Shown: positions 26,382 through 36,400, counted from the first letter of the stretch. The stretch is DNA of 37,164 nt from Cytophagaceae bacterium SCN 52-12 (GCA_001724175.1 MEDT01000251.1:1-37164), one strand, 5' to 3'. Numbers and translations: made by a program. Notes: a model not told the origin generated them from the sequence alone.

Positions 26382-27927
26382 ACCACAACACCGACCGGCT
26401 GCTTACGTTTTATTTTCTGCGCTGCTGTCGCTGACGCTCGCTTTGTTTCTCTCTTACGCCTGCTCGCCCAAAAAAACTGAGCAGGCGCGGCCCAATTTCC
26501 TGATTATCATGTCTGATAACCAGTCGTGGAATCACCTGGGGGCCTACGGCGACTCTATTGTCAAAACCCCTCACATCGACCGGGTAGCTCAAAACGGGGT
26601 AAAGTTCACCCATGCTTTCTGCGCTTCCCCTTCCTGTACCCCTGCCAGGGCAGCCCTGCTGATGGGCCAGGAGATTTACCGGCTGAAAGAAGGCGCCAAT
26701 CTCTGGGGAACGCTCCCCACCGAGTTCAGGACGTATCCCGACCTGCTGGAGGAGGCCGGCTACCTGGTAGGTTATGAAGGAAAAGGCTGGGGCCCCGGAA
26801 ATTTTGAAGCTTCGGGCCGGATCCGCAACCCGGGAGGCAACCGGTACGAGAACTTTGCCGCTTTCCTTTCGTCGAACAAGCAGACCGACGGCAAACCCTG
26901 GCTGTACTGGTTCAGCAGCAAGGACCCGCATCGTCCTTATGCCGTAGGCTCCGGAACGGCCGCCGGGATTGATTCCAGCAGGATCAAGGCGCCTTCATAT
27001 CTGCCCGATGTACCCGAAGTGAAAGGCGACATAGGAGATTATTATGCGGCCATACAGCATTTCGACGGCGAGACAGGTACTATGCTGCGCGAGCTGGCCG
27101 AAAGCGGCGAGCTTGAGAATACGCTGATCATTATCTGCAGCGACAACGGCTGGCAGATGCCCCGGGGACTGGCCAATCTCTACGATTTCGGGACCCGGGT
27201 ACCCCTTATTATTTCCTGGGCCGGTTCTTCCCATCCGGGATTCCACCCGGGAAGAACCGTCGACGACGTCGTAAGCCTGAACGACATCGCCCCGACTCTC
27301 CTGGAGCTGGCCGGAGTCAGGATCCCCGCCGCCTATACCGCCAGAAGTCTTACTTCCCTGCTGACTTCTTCACAGAATGGCCGCATCGATACTTCCCGCA
27401 CCTTTACCGTCATGGCAAGGGAACGCCATGCCTTTGTGAGAAAGAACGGCCTGGGCTACCCGGGTAGGGCGCTCCGGACGCACGATTTTCTTTACATCAG
27501 GAACCTGGAGCCCACGCGCTGGCCTGCCGGAGATCCTCCTTTATTTGGCGACGTCGATGCGCATATGCTGCATTACCCGGCGCCTACCAAGGTATTCATG
27601 CTTGCAAACAGGGACAAACCCGAAGTCGCGCCTCTCTTCCGCCTGGCGTTCGACAAACGGCCGGCCGAGGAGCTGTATGACATCCGGAATGACCCTGATC
27701 AGCTGATCAACCTGGCCGGGGATGGAAGGTATACGGAAGTAAAAGACGCGCTCTCCAGACAGCTGTCGGCATACCTTGAAAAAACGGAGGATCCCAGGGC
27801 GACGGGACAGGCGGTTATCTGGGATTCGGCCCGGTACTACGAGCCGAGAGACTTCACTCCCAAACCTTCCAAAGAGGCCAAAGAGGCGCTTAAGCTTAAA
27901 GATGTCTACAACTACCTGGAAGATTGA
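26374..27927 (+). CDS. S1 sulfatase, sulfamidase-like (N-sulfoglucosamine sulfohydrolase type, S1_8-like) lipoprotein
   Basis: 517 residues from ATG 26374, whose ATGAATGA junction overlaps the lyase stop by 8 nt; an in-frame ATG at 26365 is equally possible, and neither has a clear ribosome-binding site. The signal ends in LSYAC (C30), suggesting a lipoprotein. Metal residues are in NFLIIMSDNQ (D48, N49). Formylglycine C88 lies in SCTPARAALLMGQ, with Ala in place of the usual Ser (CxPxR). A second metal site is in IICSDNGWQMPRG. The segment DYYAAIQHFDGETGTMLREL followed by SDNGWQMPRGLANLYDFGTR resembles human SGSH (SDNGIPFPSGRTNLYWPGT, from memory), which removes N-sulfate from glucosamine. 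In this operon it would desulfate heparan fragments. The subfamily call is moderately sure; sulfatase identity is firm. Confidence 0.88.
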   Translation: MNEPQHRPAAYVLFSALLSLTLALFLSYACSPKKTEQARPNFLIIMSDNQSWNHLGAYGDSIVKTPHIDRVAQNGVKFTHAFCASPSCTPARAALLMGQEIYRLKEGANLWGTLPTEFRTYPDLLEEAGYLVGYEGKGWGPGNFEASGRIRNPGGNRYENFAAFLSSNKQTDGKPWLYWFSSKDPHRPYAVGSGTAAGIDSSRIKAPSYLPDVPEVKGDIGDYYAAIQHFDGETGTMLRELAESGELENTLIIICSDNGWQMPRGLANLYDFGTRVPLIISWAGSSHPGFHPGRTVDDVVSLNDIAPTLLELAGVRIPAAYTARSLTSLLTSSQNGRIDTSRTFTVMARERHAFVRKNGLGYPGRALRTHDFLYIRNLEPTRWPAGDPPLFGDVDAHMLHYPAPTKVFMLANRDKPEVAPLFRLAFDKRPAEELYDIRNDPDQLINLAGDGRYTEVKDALSRQLSAYLEKTEDPRATGQAVIWDSARYYEPRDFTPKPSKEAKEALKLKDVYNYLED

Positions 27928-27933
27928 ATTGGC

Positions 27934-30900
27934 TCATAGACCGGCAGAATATTCGCTGGGCATGCACCCGTAGTGCTGCTTGAAGCTGGTGGAGAAGTAC
28001 GCCGGAGAATTGAATCCCGACCGGAAAGCCACTTCCGCAATATTGTATTGCCTGGTCTTCAGCAGCCTGGCGGCATACCCCAGCCTGATCCGCCTTACCA
28101 GGTCTGAAGGCGACTCCCCTGTGAGGGCCCTGAGCTTGAGGTAAAGGGCTGAGCGGCTCATTCCTACTTCGCTGCTCAGCTTGTCTACCGAGAAGTCAGG
28201 GTCTTCAATACGGGCTTCCACTATCGCGATTACCTTCCGGATGAGCGCCTCATCCAGGGGATTCATTGTGATCTTTGCCGGGTCGATTTCCTCGGACCTG
28301 GAATGATACTGCTTCAGGCGCTCCCGGTTTTTGATAATATTGCTGATTTTAGACTCCAGCAGCTGAATGGAGAAAGGTTTGGTGATATAGTCGTCTGCGC
28401 CGGCCTCTATGCCCACGATCTGCTGGGATATGCCTGCTTTAGCCGTCAGCAGTATAATAGGGATATGACAAGTCCGGATGTCCTGCTTGATGCGGTCGCA
28501 AAATGTCACGCCATCTACGCCCGGCATCATTACATCGCATAGTATCAGATCGAACAGATCCCGTTCTACCAGGGGCAGGGCTTCCGATCCGCTGGCGGCG
28601 GTTGCGATATGGTATTGGTGCTCAAAGTATTCCTTCAGGTACGCCGTGATCTCCGGGTTATCGTCTACCAGCAGGAGATTTTTCTTTTTTTCTCCCGACA
28701 GCAACGCCAGCTTCGACAATATGCCGTTGGGCACGTCGCTGATGAATACGCCGTTGGCCGGCTCCGCTGCTGTGCTTACGGGCTCCGCTGCGGAATATTC
28801 CTGCTTAAGGGGGAGGGTGACTGTCACTACCGTTCCCCGATTTTTTACGCTTTCGAGCGATATCCGGCCGTCGAGGCTGGTCACCAGTTCTTTCACGAAG
28901 GCCAGCCCGATGCCCGACCCGGCGCTTTCACCATCTTCATTGACCCTGAAAAAAGGCTCGAATACCTGCTCCTGGTGAATTTCGTCGATCCCGATCCCAT
29001 TGTCTGCAACCTTCAGGATCAGCTGTTCGGGAAGCGTTTCAAGACTAAGCGTGATTTTGCCCCCTTCGGGTGTATATTTCAAGGCATTCGACAGCAGGTT
29101 GACCAGGATTTTCTCGAAGATGCCCTTGTCGACGAGATAATAAGCCGCATCAGCCTGCTTTTCGAAGGAGTAGGAAATACGCTTGTTCTCTGCCATGAGC
29201 CGGAACGACTGGAATATCCCACCCGCCAGGTCGATCAGGTCCGTTCTTTGAGGAGTTCCGGGCCCGGATTTCAGATCCAGCTTCCGGAAATCCAGCAATT
29301 CGTTCACCAGTGCGAGCAGCCGCTCCGTATTGCGGGATATGAGGTCATAGTTCTTCTGTAGCCGGAACCGGTTAAGCTGACCGCTCCTGATCTCGTCAAG
29401 CGGCGCCTTGATCAGCGTCAGAGGGGTTCGCAACTCGTGGGAAATGTGCGTGAAGAAGTCAAGCTTCATCTGGTTGATCTCTGCTTCTTTTTCGTGCTCC
29501 ATTCTTTCAATTCTCAGCTGGTGCAGCGCTTTCAGGCGGTCGGTAGAAGATTTATAGGCGAAAAAAATCCCGGCCGCCGCCAATAATACCGATGTGAAAT
29601 AAAACAGGTAGGTCTTCCACCAGGGCGGAAGGATTTTGATCCGGACCGTTTTTTCAGGGCTGCTTTCACCCATAGGCCCTACCGCCTTGACATGAAACGT
29701 ATATTGCCCGGGAGGCAGGTTGTGATAAGAAGCGTTCCGGTCTCTTTCAGCGACCTGCCAGCCTGTATCATATCCCTCCAGGTAGTAGAAATAGGTCACC
29801 CTGCTGGGAGATATGTAGTTAAAAGAATTGAAGTGAAAGCTGAACTGCTTATGATCGGGCTGCAAAACGAAAGCGCTCGTAGCATTGATGTGCTTCTCCA
29901 GTATATGGAACGGGTGCCCGGCCGTAATTTCATTTCCCAGCACGTTGAGCGCCGTCAGCCGGATTTCCAGTGGAAACGACAGCAACCGCAATTCCGCTGG
30001 ATAGAAATAGGAGATGCCGTTGATCCCGCCGAACAGCATCAGGCCGTCGGAAGCTTTGCAGGAAGAGGTCAGGATAAACTGGTTGTTCTGAAGCCCGTCC
30101 CTGGTGTCGAAGAGCTGTTTTTTCTGTGTTTTCGGATCATACCGTACGAGCCCCCTGTTGGTCGAGATCCAGAGGAGGCCGTCCTCGCCGGGTTGTATAC
30201 TGCTGATGATGCCTTCCAGAATGCCGTCGCCGGTGTCGACCGTGCCGGTTTGTCCTGTCGACGGGTTCATATAGTTCAGCCCGTTCCGGGTGCCGATCCA
30301 GAGATGATGCTGATCATAGGCCAGGCAGGTTACGACATCGTTGGAAAAGCGGTCGCCCGGGAAAGCCGTTACTTCTTTACGATCCGGGCTGATCCTTGTT
30401 ACGCCGTTGGTCGTCCCGATCCAGATATAGCGCCGGGAGTCCTCGAGAAGGAACGTAACTGTCCGGCTTGAAAATGATTGCTCCGGGTGCTCCGAAGCGA
30501 ACCGGCGAAACGTCTGTGTAGCCAGGTCAAACCGGTCGAGGCCGGTCCTGGTCCCGACCCAGATCTCTCCGCGGTGGTCTCTGAGCAGTGCATACACCAT
30601 ATCGCCGGAGATGGTGGTGGTATCGTCCGGGGTATGAAGGAATACCCGGTTGGCAAAATTTTTGGGCGAGAACAGGTTGAGCCCCCCGTTGTGCGTCCCG
30701 ACGAGAAGCCTTCCGTCACCCAATTGGAGAATTGCCTTGATGCTGTTGGATCTGAAGATCGGGGTGCCGGAGACTGTATGCGAATAGCCGGTGATGGTAC
30801 CCTGCTGCCTGTCCCAGTAGCTGATCCCTTTGTCGTTGGTTCCGATCCAGAAATTCTGCCTGTCATCCTGGGAAATGACGTTGATCACCTGGTCGGTCAG

Positions 30901-32007
30901 CGACAGCTTTCCCCTGTTCTGGGTCAGGAGATTAAACTTGATGTGCTCCGGATGATAGTAGCTTACCCCGCCGAAATAGGTGCCCAGCCACATACCGCCC
31001 TGCCTGTCGCGGTAGATCTGGCGGACTGAGTTATGGCTCATACTGTAAGGCTGGCCGGGATCCTGGTGGTAATGACGATAGCTGTTCAGGCGCGTATCCC
31101 AGATCGTGAGCCCGGAAAAGGTGCCGATCCACAGGTTCCCGTTCAGATCAGTCCTGATGCTCCTCACATCGTTTCCTGTTACGACCGATTGTTCGCCCGG
31201 CTTGTGCACATAATTTACAAATACTCCTTTCTGAGGCCCGTAGCGATATAATCCCCTTCCTTCTGTCCCGATCCAGATCACGTCGATATCGACATAAACC
31301 TCGTTGATCATCGGCTCGTTTTCACCCAGTGACAGCAGCTCGCATGTCTTCCGCCGCAGGTCATACACGTACAATCCTTCATTAGTCCCGATAAACAGCT
31401 GATCCTGGTGCTTCAGCAGGCTCCGGATCGCAGTAACGCCCTTGCGGGGCCACTGAATTTCTTCTTTGGCAAAGAGCGCCTTTCCCGGCCCTCTTTTATA
31501 CAATTCCCCCGAGCTTGTTGCTGCATAAACAGCGGAATCAGGGCCTTCTGCAATGGCGGAAACATACCAGACTCCCGGTGCATGAGGCAGGGAATAGTTG
31601 ACGAAATACTGCTTTTCATAGCTGTATCTGCTGATGCCCTTGTCGCCGCCTATCCAGAGATTGCTATGGGAGTCGAGAAAAAGAGCCCTTACGTAGTTGG
31701 AGCTGAAGCTGGTGCTGTCGTTCTTCCGGTTCCTGAAAATCTTGAATTCCTCTCCGTCAAAGCGATTGAGCCCGTCCTGCGTGCCCATCCACATAAAACC
31801 GAGGTGGTCCTGCTGGATGCAGAATACAGTGCTCTGCGACAGGCCCTGGGTAGTGGATATGTTCCGGAAATAGCATTCTTTTTCGGCAAACAGATTTTTG
31901 GTCTCTTCTACGCCGCAAAAACATTCTGCCGCCAATGCCTGGATCATCACCAGGCACAGCAGGCATCTGCATAGCAGCACTCCGGCGGGCTTTGCTTTTC
32001 TGTCCAT
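27934..32007 (-). CDS. Hybrid two-component system (HTCS) sensor/regulator, downstream member
   Basis: 1357 residues. The N-terminal signal/anchor is MDRKAKPAGVLLCRCLLCLV. Two propellers (about 45-700) have repeats such as FMWMGTQDGLNRFDGEEF and NLWIGTFSGLTIWD. A Y_Y_Y domain follows, and a membrane segment near residue 800 reads YLFYFTSVLLAAAGIFFAY. HisKA has H857 in THISHELRTPL. HATPase has LLSNALKYTPEGG, DNGIGID and GSGIGLAFVK. The receiver has D1158 in LCDVMMPGVDG, and an AraC-type output domain (about 1265-1357) has VAFRSGFNSPAYFSTSFKQ. All signalling residues are present. It faces the heparan operon tail to tail, with only 6 nt between the stops. It could control the heparan operon together with the upstream HTCS, or another operon. 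A signal is presumably bound by the periplasmic propellers. Confidence 0.93.
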   Translation of the reverse strand: MDRKAKPAGVLLCRCLLCLVMIQALAAECFCGVEETKNLFAEKECYFRNISTTQGLSQSTVFCIQQDHLGFMWMGTQDGLNRFDGEEFKIFRNRKNDSTSFSSNYVRALFLDSHSNLWIGGDKGISRYSYEKQYFVNYSLPHAPGVWYVSAIAEGPDSAVYAATSSGELYKRGPGKALFAKEEIQWPRKGVTAIRSLLKHQDQLFIGTNEGLYVYDLRRKTCELLSLGENEPMINEVYVDIDVIWIGTEGRGLYRYGPQKGVFVNYVHKPGEQSVVTGNDVRSIRTDLNGNLWIGTFSGLTIWDTRLNSYRHYHQDPGQPYSMSHNSVRQIYRDRQGGMWLGTYFGGVSYYHPEHIKFNLLTQNRGKLSLTDQVINVISQDDRQNFWIGTNDKGISYWDRQQGTITGYSHTVSGTPIFRSNSIKAILQLGDGRLLVGTHNGGLNLFSPKNFANRVFLHTPDDTTTISGDMVYALLRDHRGEIWVGTRTGLDRFDLATQTFRRFASEHPEQSFSSRTVTFLLEDSRRYIWIGTTNGVTRISPDRKEVTAFPGDRFSNDVVTCLAYDQHHLWIGTRNGLNYMNPSTGQTGTVDTGDGILEGIISSIQPGEDGLLWISTNRGLVRYDPKTQKKQLFDTRDGLQNNQFILTSSCKASDGLMLFGGINGISYFYPAELRLLSFPLEIRLTALNVLGNEITAGHPFHILEKHINATSAFVLQPDHKQFSFHFNSFNYISPSRVTYFYYLEGYDTGWQVAERDRNASYHNLPPGQYTFHVKAVGPMGESSPEKTVRIKILPPWWKTYLFYFTSVLLAAAGIFFAYKSSTDRLKALHQLRIERMEHEKEAEINQMKLDFFTHISHELRTPLTLIKAPLDEIRSGQLNRFRLQKNYDLISRNTERLLALVNELLDFRKLDLKSGPGTPQRTDLIDLAGGIFQSFRLMAENKRISYSFEKQADAAYYLVDKGIFEKILVNLLSNALKYTPEGGKITLSLETLPEQLILKVADNGIGIDEIHQEQVFEPFFRVNEDGESAGSGIGLAFVKELVTSLDGRISLESVKNRGTVVTVTLPLKQEYSAAEPVSTAAEPANGVFISDVPNGILSKLALLSGEKKKNLLLVDDNPEITAYLKEYFEHQYHIATAASGSEALPLVERDLFDLILCDVMMPGVDGVTFCDRIKQDIRTCHIPIILLTAKAGISQQIVGIEAGADDYITKPFSIQLLESKISNIIKNRERLKQYHSRSEEIDPAKITMNPLDEALIRKVIAIVEARIEDPDFSVDKLSSEVGMSRSALYLKLRALTGESPSDLVRRIRLGYAARLLKTRQYNIAEVAFRSGFNSPAYFSTSFKQHYGCMPSEYSAGL

Positions 32008-32210
32008 TCTACCTGAAAGTACTTCCGTGATCGATGCACCCTATACCACAGGTGTCATTGGTATAAAGTTAGGCGATATATACAAGAAACCGGAAGGGGG
32101 TGCGCGATATTTCGGGTAGTATACCAGCTCTGCACGCCTTCGGGAGCGGGAGTTGAGCCCCGGGGATACGATAAAAACCGGGAAGAACAAACGGGTATAA
32201 AGGAGTCTCG
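32008..32210. promoter_or_regulatory. 203-nt gap upstream of the second HTCS with four GGTATA/TATACC copies
   Basis: Between the GntR gene and the HTCS gene, both minus strand, the hexamer GGTATA (or its complement) occurs at 32042-32047, 32060-32065, 32120-32125 and 32194-32199. The first two form an inverted repeat with a 12-nt centre. I found no TAnnTTTG promoter or clear terminator here. The motif cluster may be a regulator-binding region for the HTCS promoter. Confidence 0.35.
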
Positions 32211-33233
32211 TTAAAAGGTCCCTCTCCTGATCAGCCCGAAAGTGCATTTTACCTTTTCGGGCTTGTTTGAAATGATCATTTCCGCAGCCAGCCTGCCCAT
32301 TTGACGGAAATCGGTCGACAGGACAGACAAACCGTTTAGTATGATTTCATTGATAGGGGATTCATTATAGGAGATTATCCCGATATCTTTCCCGATCCGG
32401 TATCCTTTTTCGGTAGCGTGGCGGACCAGCTCTATCAGCTCTACATCCAGCTGGCTGTTGACAATAAGGTATACTTCGTTAGGCTTGATAAAAGAAGAGT
32501 CAATACGATTGTGGATACTATAGGCTATTCCATGCTGCTCGCACAGCCTGACGACGCCGCGCTCTATAATCGGCGCATACAAGCTATCCGGCATAGAGAT
32601 GACATGCAGCTTTCTGAATTCTCTCAGGCGGTCTATTCCTTCGGAAAGTCCGTCGTATACATCGTTTTCGATGTCCTGGTAAATGTAGCCGAACTGGCCT
32701 CTGAAATGATCGATCTTCCTGTCGAGCAGGATAAGTTTCCTATTCGGGATTTTTTTCAGCGACTTGATAATTCTCGCTTCGGCGCCCAGCGGAAAATGAG
32801 GAATCACGAGGTAATAATCAAACAGCCCGGCCGTTTCTTTGACAAACGATTCAAACAGGTCAAGGTCCTGGTTATGCAGGCGTATCGTGATATCCGCAAT
32901 CTCTTTTATTCTTTCGGTAAACTCGTTCAGCATCACCTGCTTATAGGTGGTAATCCTGTCAATAAGCAGTAAGACCGAGATCTTGTGCTTGTTATTGGTA
33001 ACGAAAAAGCCCTTCCCGTGTGCGGAGTCGATCCTTCCTGTTTCTCTTAATATGGAATAGGCTTTATTGACAGTTTCTTTTGCAAGGCCGAGTTCCAGGG
33101 AAAGTTCGTTCAAAGAAGGCAGCATATCTCCTTCCCTGATCTCCTGATCATCTATCAGACGGTTAATAATCTGTACAAGCTGTTTATAAACCGGTATTCC
33201 GGATTCTGTGTCAACTTCTATTCTGAGTTTCAT
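32211..33233 (-). CDS. GntR-family repressor with LacI/periplasmic-binding-like effector domain
   Basis: 340 residues from ATG 33233 (MKLRIEVDTESGIPVYKQLV); a TTG 9 nt upstream is less likely. Residues about 8-75 are a GntR winged helix-turn-helix (LPSLNELSLELGLAKETVNKAYSILRETGRIDSAHGKGFFV). The remainder (about 85-340) resembles a LacI-type sugar-binding domain: HKISVLLLIDR, YYLVIPHF, RKLILLDRKI, DIGIISYNESPINEIILNG, MGRLAAEMII. This AraR-like architecture is found in Bacteroidota regulators of sugar-uptake operons, where the sugar releases the repressor from DNA. It is divergent from the susC at 33479 and has its own consensus promoter, with a short inverted repeat just downstream. It probably represses both itself and the susCD operon. 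The inducer is not evident. Confidence 0.9.
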   Translation of the reverse strand: MKLRIEVDTESGIPVYKQLVQIINRLIDDQEIREGDMLPSLNELSLELGLAKETVNKAYSILRETGRIDSAHGKGFFVTNNKHKISVLLLIDRITTYKQVMLNEFTERIKEIADITIRLHNQDLDLFESFVKETAGLFDYYLVIPHFPLGAEARIIKSLKKIPNRKLILLDRKIDHFRGQFGYIYQDIENDVYDGLSEGIDRLREFRKLHVISMPDSLYAPIIERGVVRLCEQHGIAYSIHNRIDSSFIKPNEVYLIVNSQLDVELIELVRHATEKGYRIGKDIGIISYNESPINEIILNGLSVLSTDFRQMGRLAAEMIISNKPEKVKCTFGLIRRGTF

Positions 33234-33272
33234 AAATGGCAATGGAGTGCCCGGAAAGATTTTTGCCCCGGG

Positions 33273-33287
33273 AAGTATGGCGTACTT
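33273..33287. promoter_or_regulatory. Inverted repeat AAGTA-N5-TACTT, possible GntR autoregulatory operator
   Basis: A perfect 5-bp-arm inverted repeat starts about 9 nt downstream of the minus-strand -7 element, around the predicted start of transcription of the regulator gene. Its GTA/TAC half-sites resemble the GTACAGTAC sequence placed similarly behind the susC promoter. Confidence 0.35.
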
Positions 33288-33295
33288 ATGTCGCG

Positions 33296-33327
33296 CAAAA
33301 TTAAGATTTAAATAAGATAAGTTACAA
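33296..33327 (-). promoter_or_regulatory. Bacteroidota-type promoter for the GntR regulator
   Basis: On the minus strand TTG (33325-33327) is followed after 21 nt by TAATTTTG (33296-33303). This matches the -33 TTG and -7 TAnnTTTG consensus with acceptable spacing. The leader to the ATG at 33233 would be about 55 nt. Confidence 0.65.
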
Positions 33328-33396
33328 AAGCGCCTGCTGCCGGAGTCCGGCCGATGATTTTTTAGTGCACTATTTCATAAAAAAATCACCAATCTC

Positions 33397-33427
33397 TTGG
33401 CAGATCGGTTTGCATTACATACTTTTG
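33397..33427 (+). promoter_or_regulatory. Bacteroidota-type promoter for the susCD operon
   Basis: TTG (33397-33399), a 20-nt spacer, then TACTTTTG (33420-33427) match the -33/-7 consensus of the Bacteroidota primary sigma factor exactly. Transcription would start near 33433, giving a leader of about 45 nt to the ATG at 33479. Confidence 0.7.
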
Positions 33428-33432
33428 TTGTA

Positions 33433-33452
33433 TAGTACAGTACAGTATAGTA
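33433..33452. promoter_or_regulatory. AGTAC direct repeats at the susC transcription start, possible GntR operator
   Basis: TAGTACAGTACAGTATAGTA lies immediately downstream of the susC -7 element and contains GTACAGTAC (33435-33443). A repressor bound here would block initiation. The link to the neighbouring GntR protein rests on position and on shared GTA(C) half-sites with the repeat at 33273-33287. Confidence 0.35.
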
Positions 33453-33478
33453 AAACCTGTTCATAAACCTTTTTTTCT

Positions 33479-36400
33479 ATGAAAAAACTTGACTCGGGAG
33501 TAAGGCGGCTGACGTGGATGTGTATCCTGTTCCTGTTGACGGGGGGGCTTGAATATTCAATCGCACAGACCGTTACCGGTACGGTAACCGCGCAGGAAAC
33601 CGGCGAGCCTCTTATCGGCGTGACCATTATGATCAAAGGGACGACCCAAGGTGTAACAACCGATATAGAGGGGAAATATTCCCTGGGCGTACCTGCAGGG
33701 GAAGCTGTTTTAGTTGCCTCGTACGTAGGGTACCAGACCCGCGAAGAAACGGTGGGAAACCGGTCTGTGATCGATATGGTGCTGACATTATCCGTTGATG
33801 TGCTGGATGAGCTGGTGGTGGTCGGATATGGTACGACGAAGAAAAGCGACCTGACCGGCGCCGTTGCGGTAGTGTCTTCAGAGCAAATCGGCAAACGCAG
33901 CACACTACAGCTGGCGCAGGCACTGCAGGGCGCTACTCCCGGGGTTACAGTGAGGAGGTCCGGCGGCGGGCCGGGAGACCCTGCTTCGATCCGTATACGG
34001 GGTGTCACGACGATCGGCGACAGCAACCCGCTCGTCCTGATAGATGGCGTGCCGGGCAATATTAATGACGTTCAGCCGGATGATGTAGAGAGCCTCTCCG
34101 TCTTAAAAGACGGTGCATCGGCTGCCATTTACGGCGCACGGGCCGCTTCAGGAGTAATACTGATTACGACAAAACGGGCGAAGGCCGGCGTTCAACGGCT
34201 TACTTACAGTCATGAAAACGGCTTTGAATCGCCTACGAAGCTGCCGCGCTACGTTGGTACTCCCGGTTATATGAGAATGACAAACGAGCTGGTCTGGAAT
34301 GATAACAACAACACGGGGAGCGAATTTCCACGCTACTCCGAGGAGCTGATCCGCAATTACCCGGCGCTCCATGCCGAAGATCCCGACCGGTACCCGGATA
34401 CCGACTGGGCCTCTCTTCTCAAATCGCACGCCCGTCGCCAGAGTCATAACCTGAGCTTCTCCGCAGGACAGGAAAAGCTCAAAACGCTGGTTACGATGTC
34501 ATACGACAAGTTCGGCACATTCACCGACGGACGGAATTTCAAGCGGATCAATGTGAGAGCCAATAATGATGTGGAAATCAATAAAGCTGTTTCTGTACAT
34601 TTTAATCTTCAATATCTCAATACGGACGACGAACGTCAGCCGGGGTCCTCTCCCTCGATAGAAATGCTGCGACGGGAGCCCTATGCCACCGCATTTTACA
34701 CCGACGGGCGCGTTGCAACCTATCGGAACGGTGAAAACGCTTGGGCCCAAATGCTGCGGGGCGGTACCTTGTCACAATTGGGGAGTACGATACGCGGGCA
34801 GGTAGGAATCAATGTAGTACCGGTAGAAGGACTTAAATTAACCGGTATTTTTGCGCCTACCTACGGTTTCGGCAAAACCAAGCAGCATATCCGGCAGGTT
34901 GCAATGACTTCGCTTGACGACCCTAACATCATCACAGGGTATGTCGCCGGCAGGACGGCAACCAATCTTTCCGAGAGCAGGGAAGAGACCAGGCTTTACA
35001 ACGCGCAGTTGCTTGCCGGTTATTCAAAATCTTTCGGGGACCACCATCTTGAGCTGCTGGCCGGGTATGAATCCAATTATGCTTTTACCGAAAGCCTGGG
35101 CGCATCCAGGGCGCAGTACACCCTTCATACGTATCCTTACCTGAACCTGGGCCCGCTCGACTATCGCGACAACAGCGGGAGCGCTTCCGAATTTGCCAGT
35201 CAGTCGTATTTCGCCCGGCTGATGTATAACTTCAAAGGCAGGTATCTCCTGCAGAGCAATGTCCGCCGGGACGGTTCATCCCGTTTCCACCGCGATCACC
35301 GCTGGGGAACTTTCCCATCTGCTTCTTTAGGCTGGATTGTGTCGGAAGAAGACTTTTTCCCTGATAATCATACGATATCATTCTTCAAGCTACGTGCTTC
35401 CTGGGGAATGCTTGGCAATGAACGGATCGGCAACTATCCTTATCAGTCGACCGTTTCGTTCGGGAACGCCCTGTTCCACCAGGGCACAAACGTTGCCTCG
35501 AACCAGACCGCTTATATAGGAAAATATGCGATAGAAAATATTTCCTGGGAAAGCACCGGCTCCCTTGACTTTGGAATAGACGCGAGCTTTTTCAACAACA
35601 GGCTGACGCTTACGGGCGACTATTATGTTAAAACGACCTCCAGGATGCTGCTGGCATTGGAGATCCCTGACTATATCGGGCTGGAAAACCCTGATCAGAA
35701 TACCGGGAAAATGAAGACAAAAGGGTGGGAAATCGATCTGGGCTACAGGAATGAAATAGGAAACCTCAAATATGCCGTATCGGGTAACCTGTCTGACTAC
35801 CGGTCGGTAATGGGCGATCTGGGGGGAACCCAGTTCCTGGGTGATCAGGTAAAATTTAAGGGAAGCGAGTTTGACGAATGGTACGGCTACAAATCCGACG
35901 GGATTTACCAGACGCAGGACGAGATCGATAATTCGGTTAAGATCAATAACCGCGTGAGGCCGGGAGACATTAAATACCGGGACATCAGCGGCCCGGACGG
36001 CGTACCCGACGGCGTCATATCCCCCGCTTACGACAGGGTGCTGCTGGGCGGATCATTGCCCAGGTTTGAGTACGGAGGGAATGTATCGCTTTCCTACGGC
36101 GGCTTCGACCTTTCCGTGGTCGTACAGGGGGTTGGCAAGATAAACAGCTACCTGAATACTTCTATGGTACAGCCCCTGTTTGGCGGAGTCCTGGGCGTCC
36201 CCGCCTTTGTGGCCGATAGCTACTGGAGCGTATATAATACTCCGGAAGACAACCTTAAAGTCCGGTATCCCCGTTTGTCGGAAGTAGGGTCGGGTGCACA
36301 GAACAGGCTGAACGGCAATAACTACGTAACCTCCGATTACTGGCTCATCAACGGCAGGTACATGAGGGTGAAGAATATCGTGCTGGGCTATACCGTGCCG

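Noticed and set aside
33433..33452. Short AGTAC repeats as a CRISPR-like or microsatellite array
   Set aside because: Only two to three 5-nt units are present with no spacers; position next to a promoter fits an operator better.
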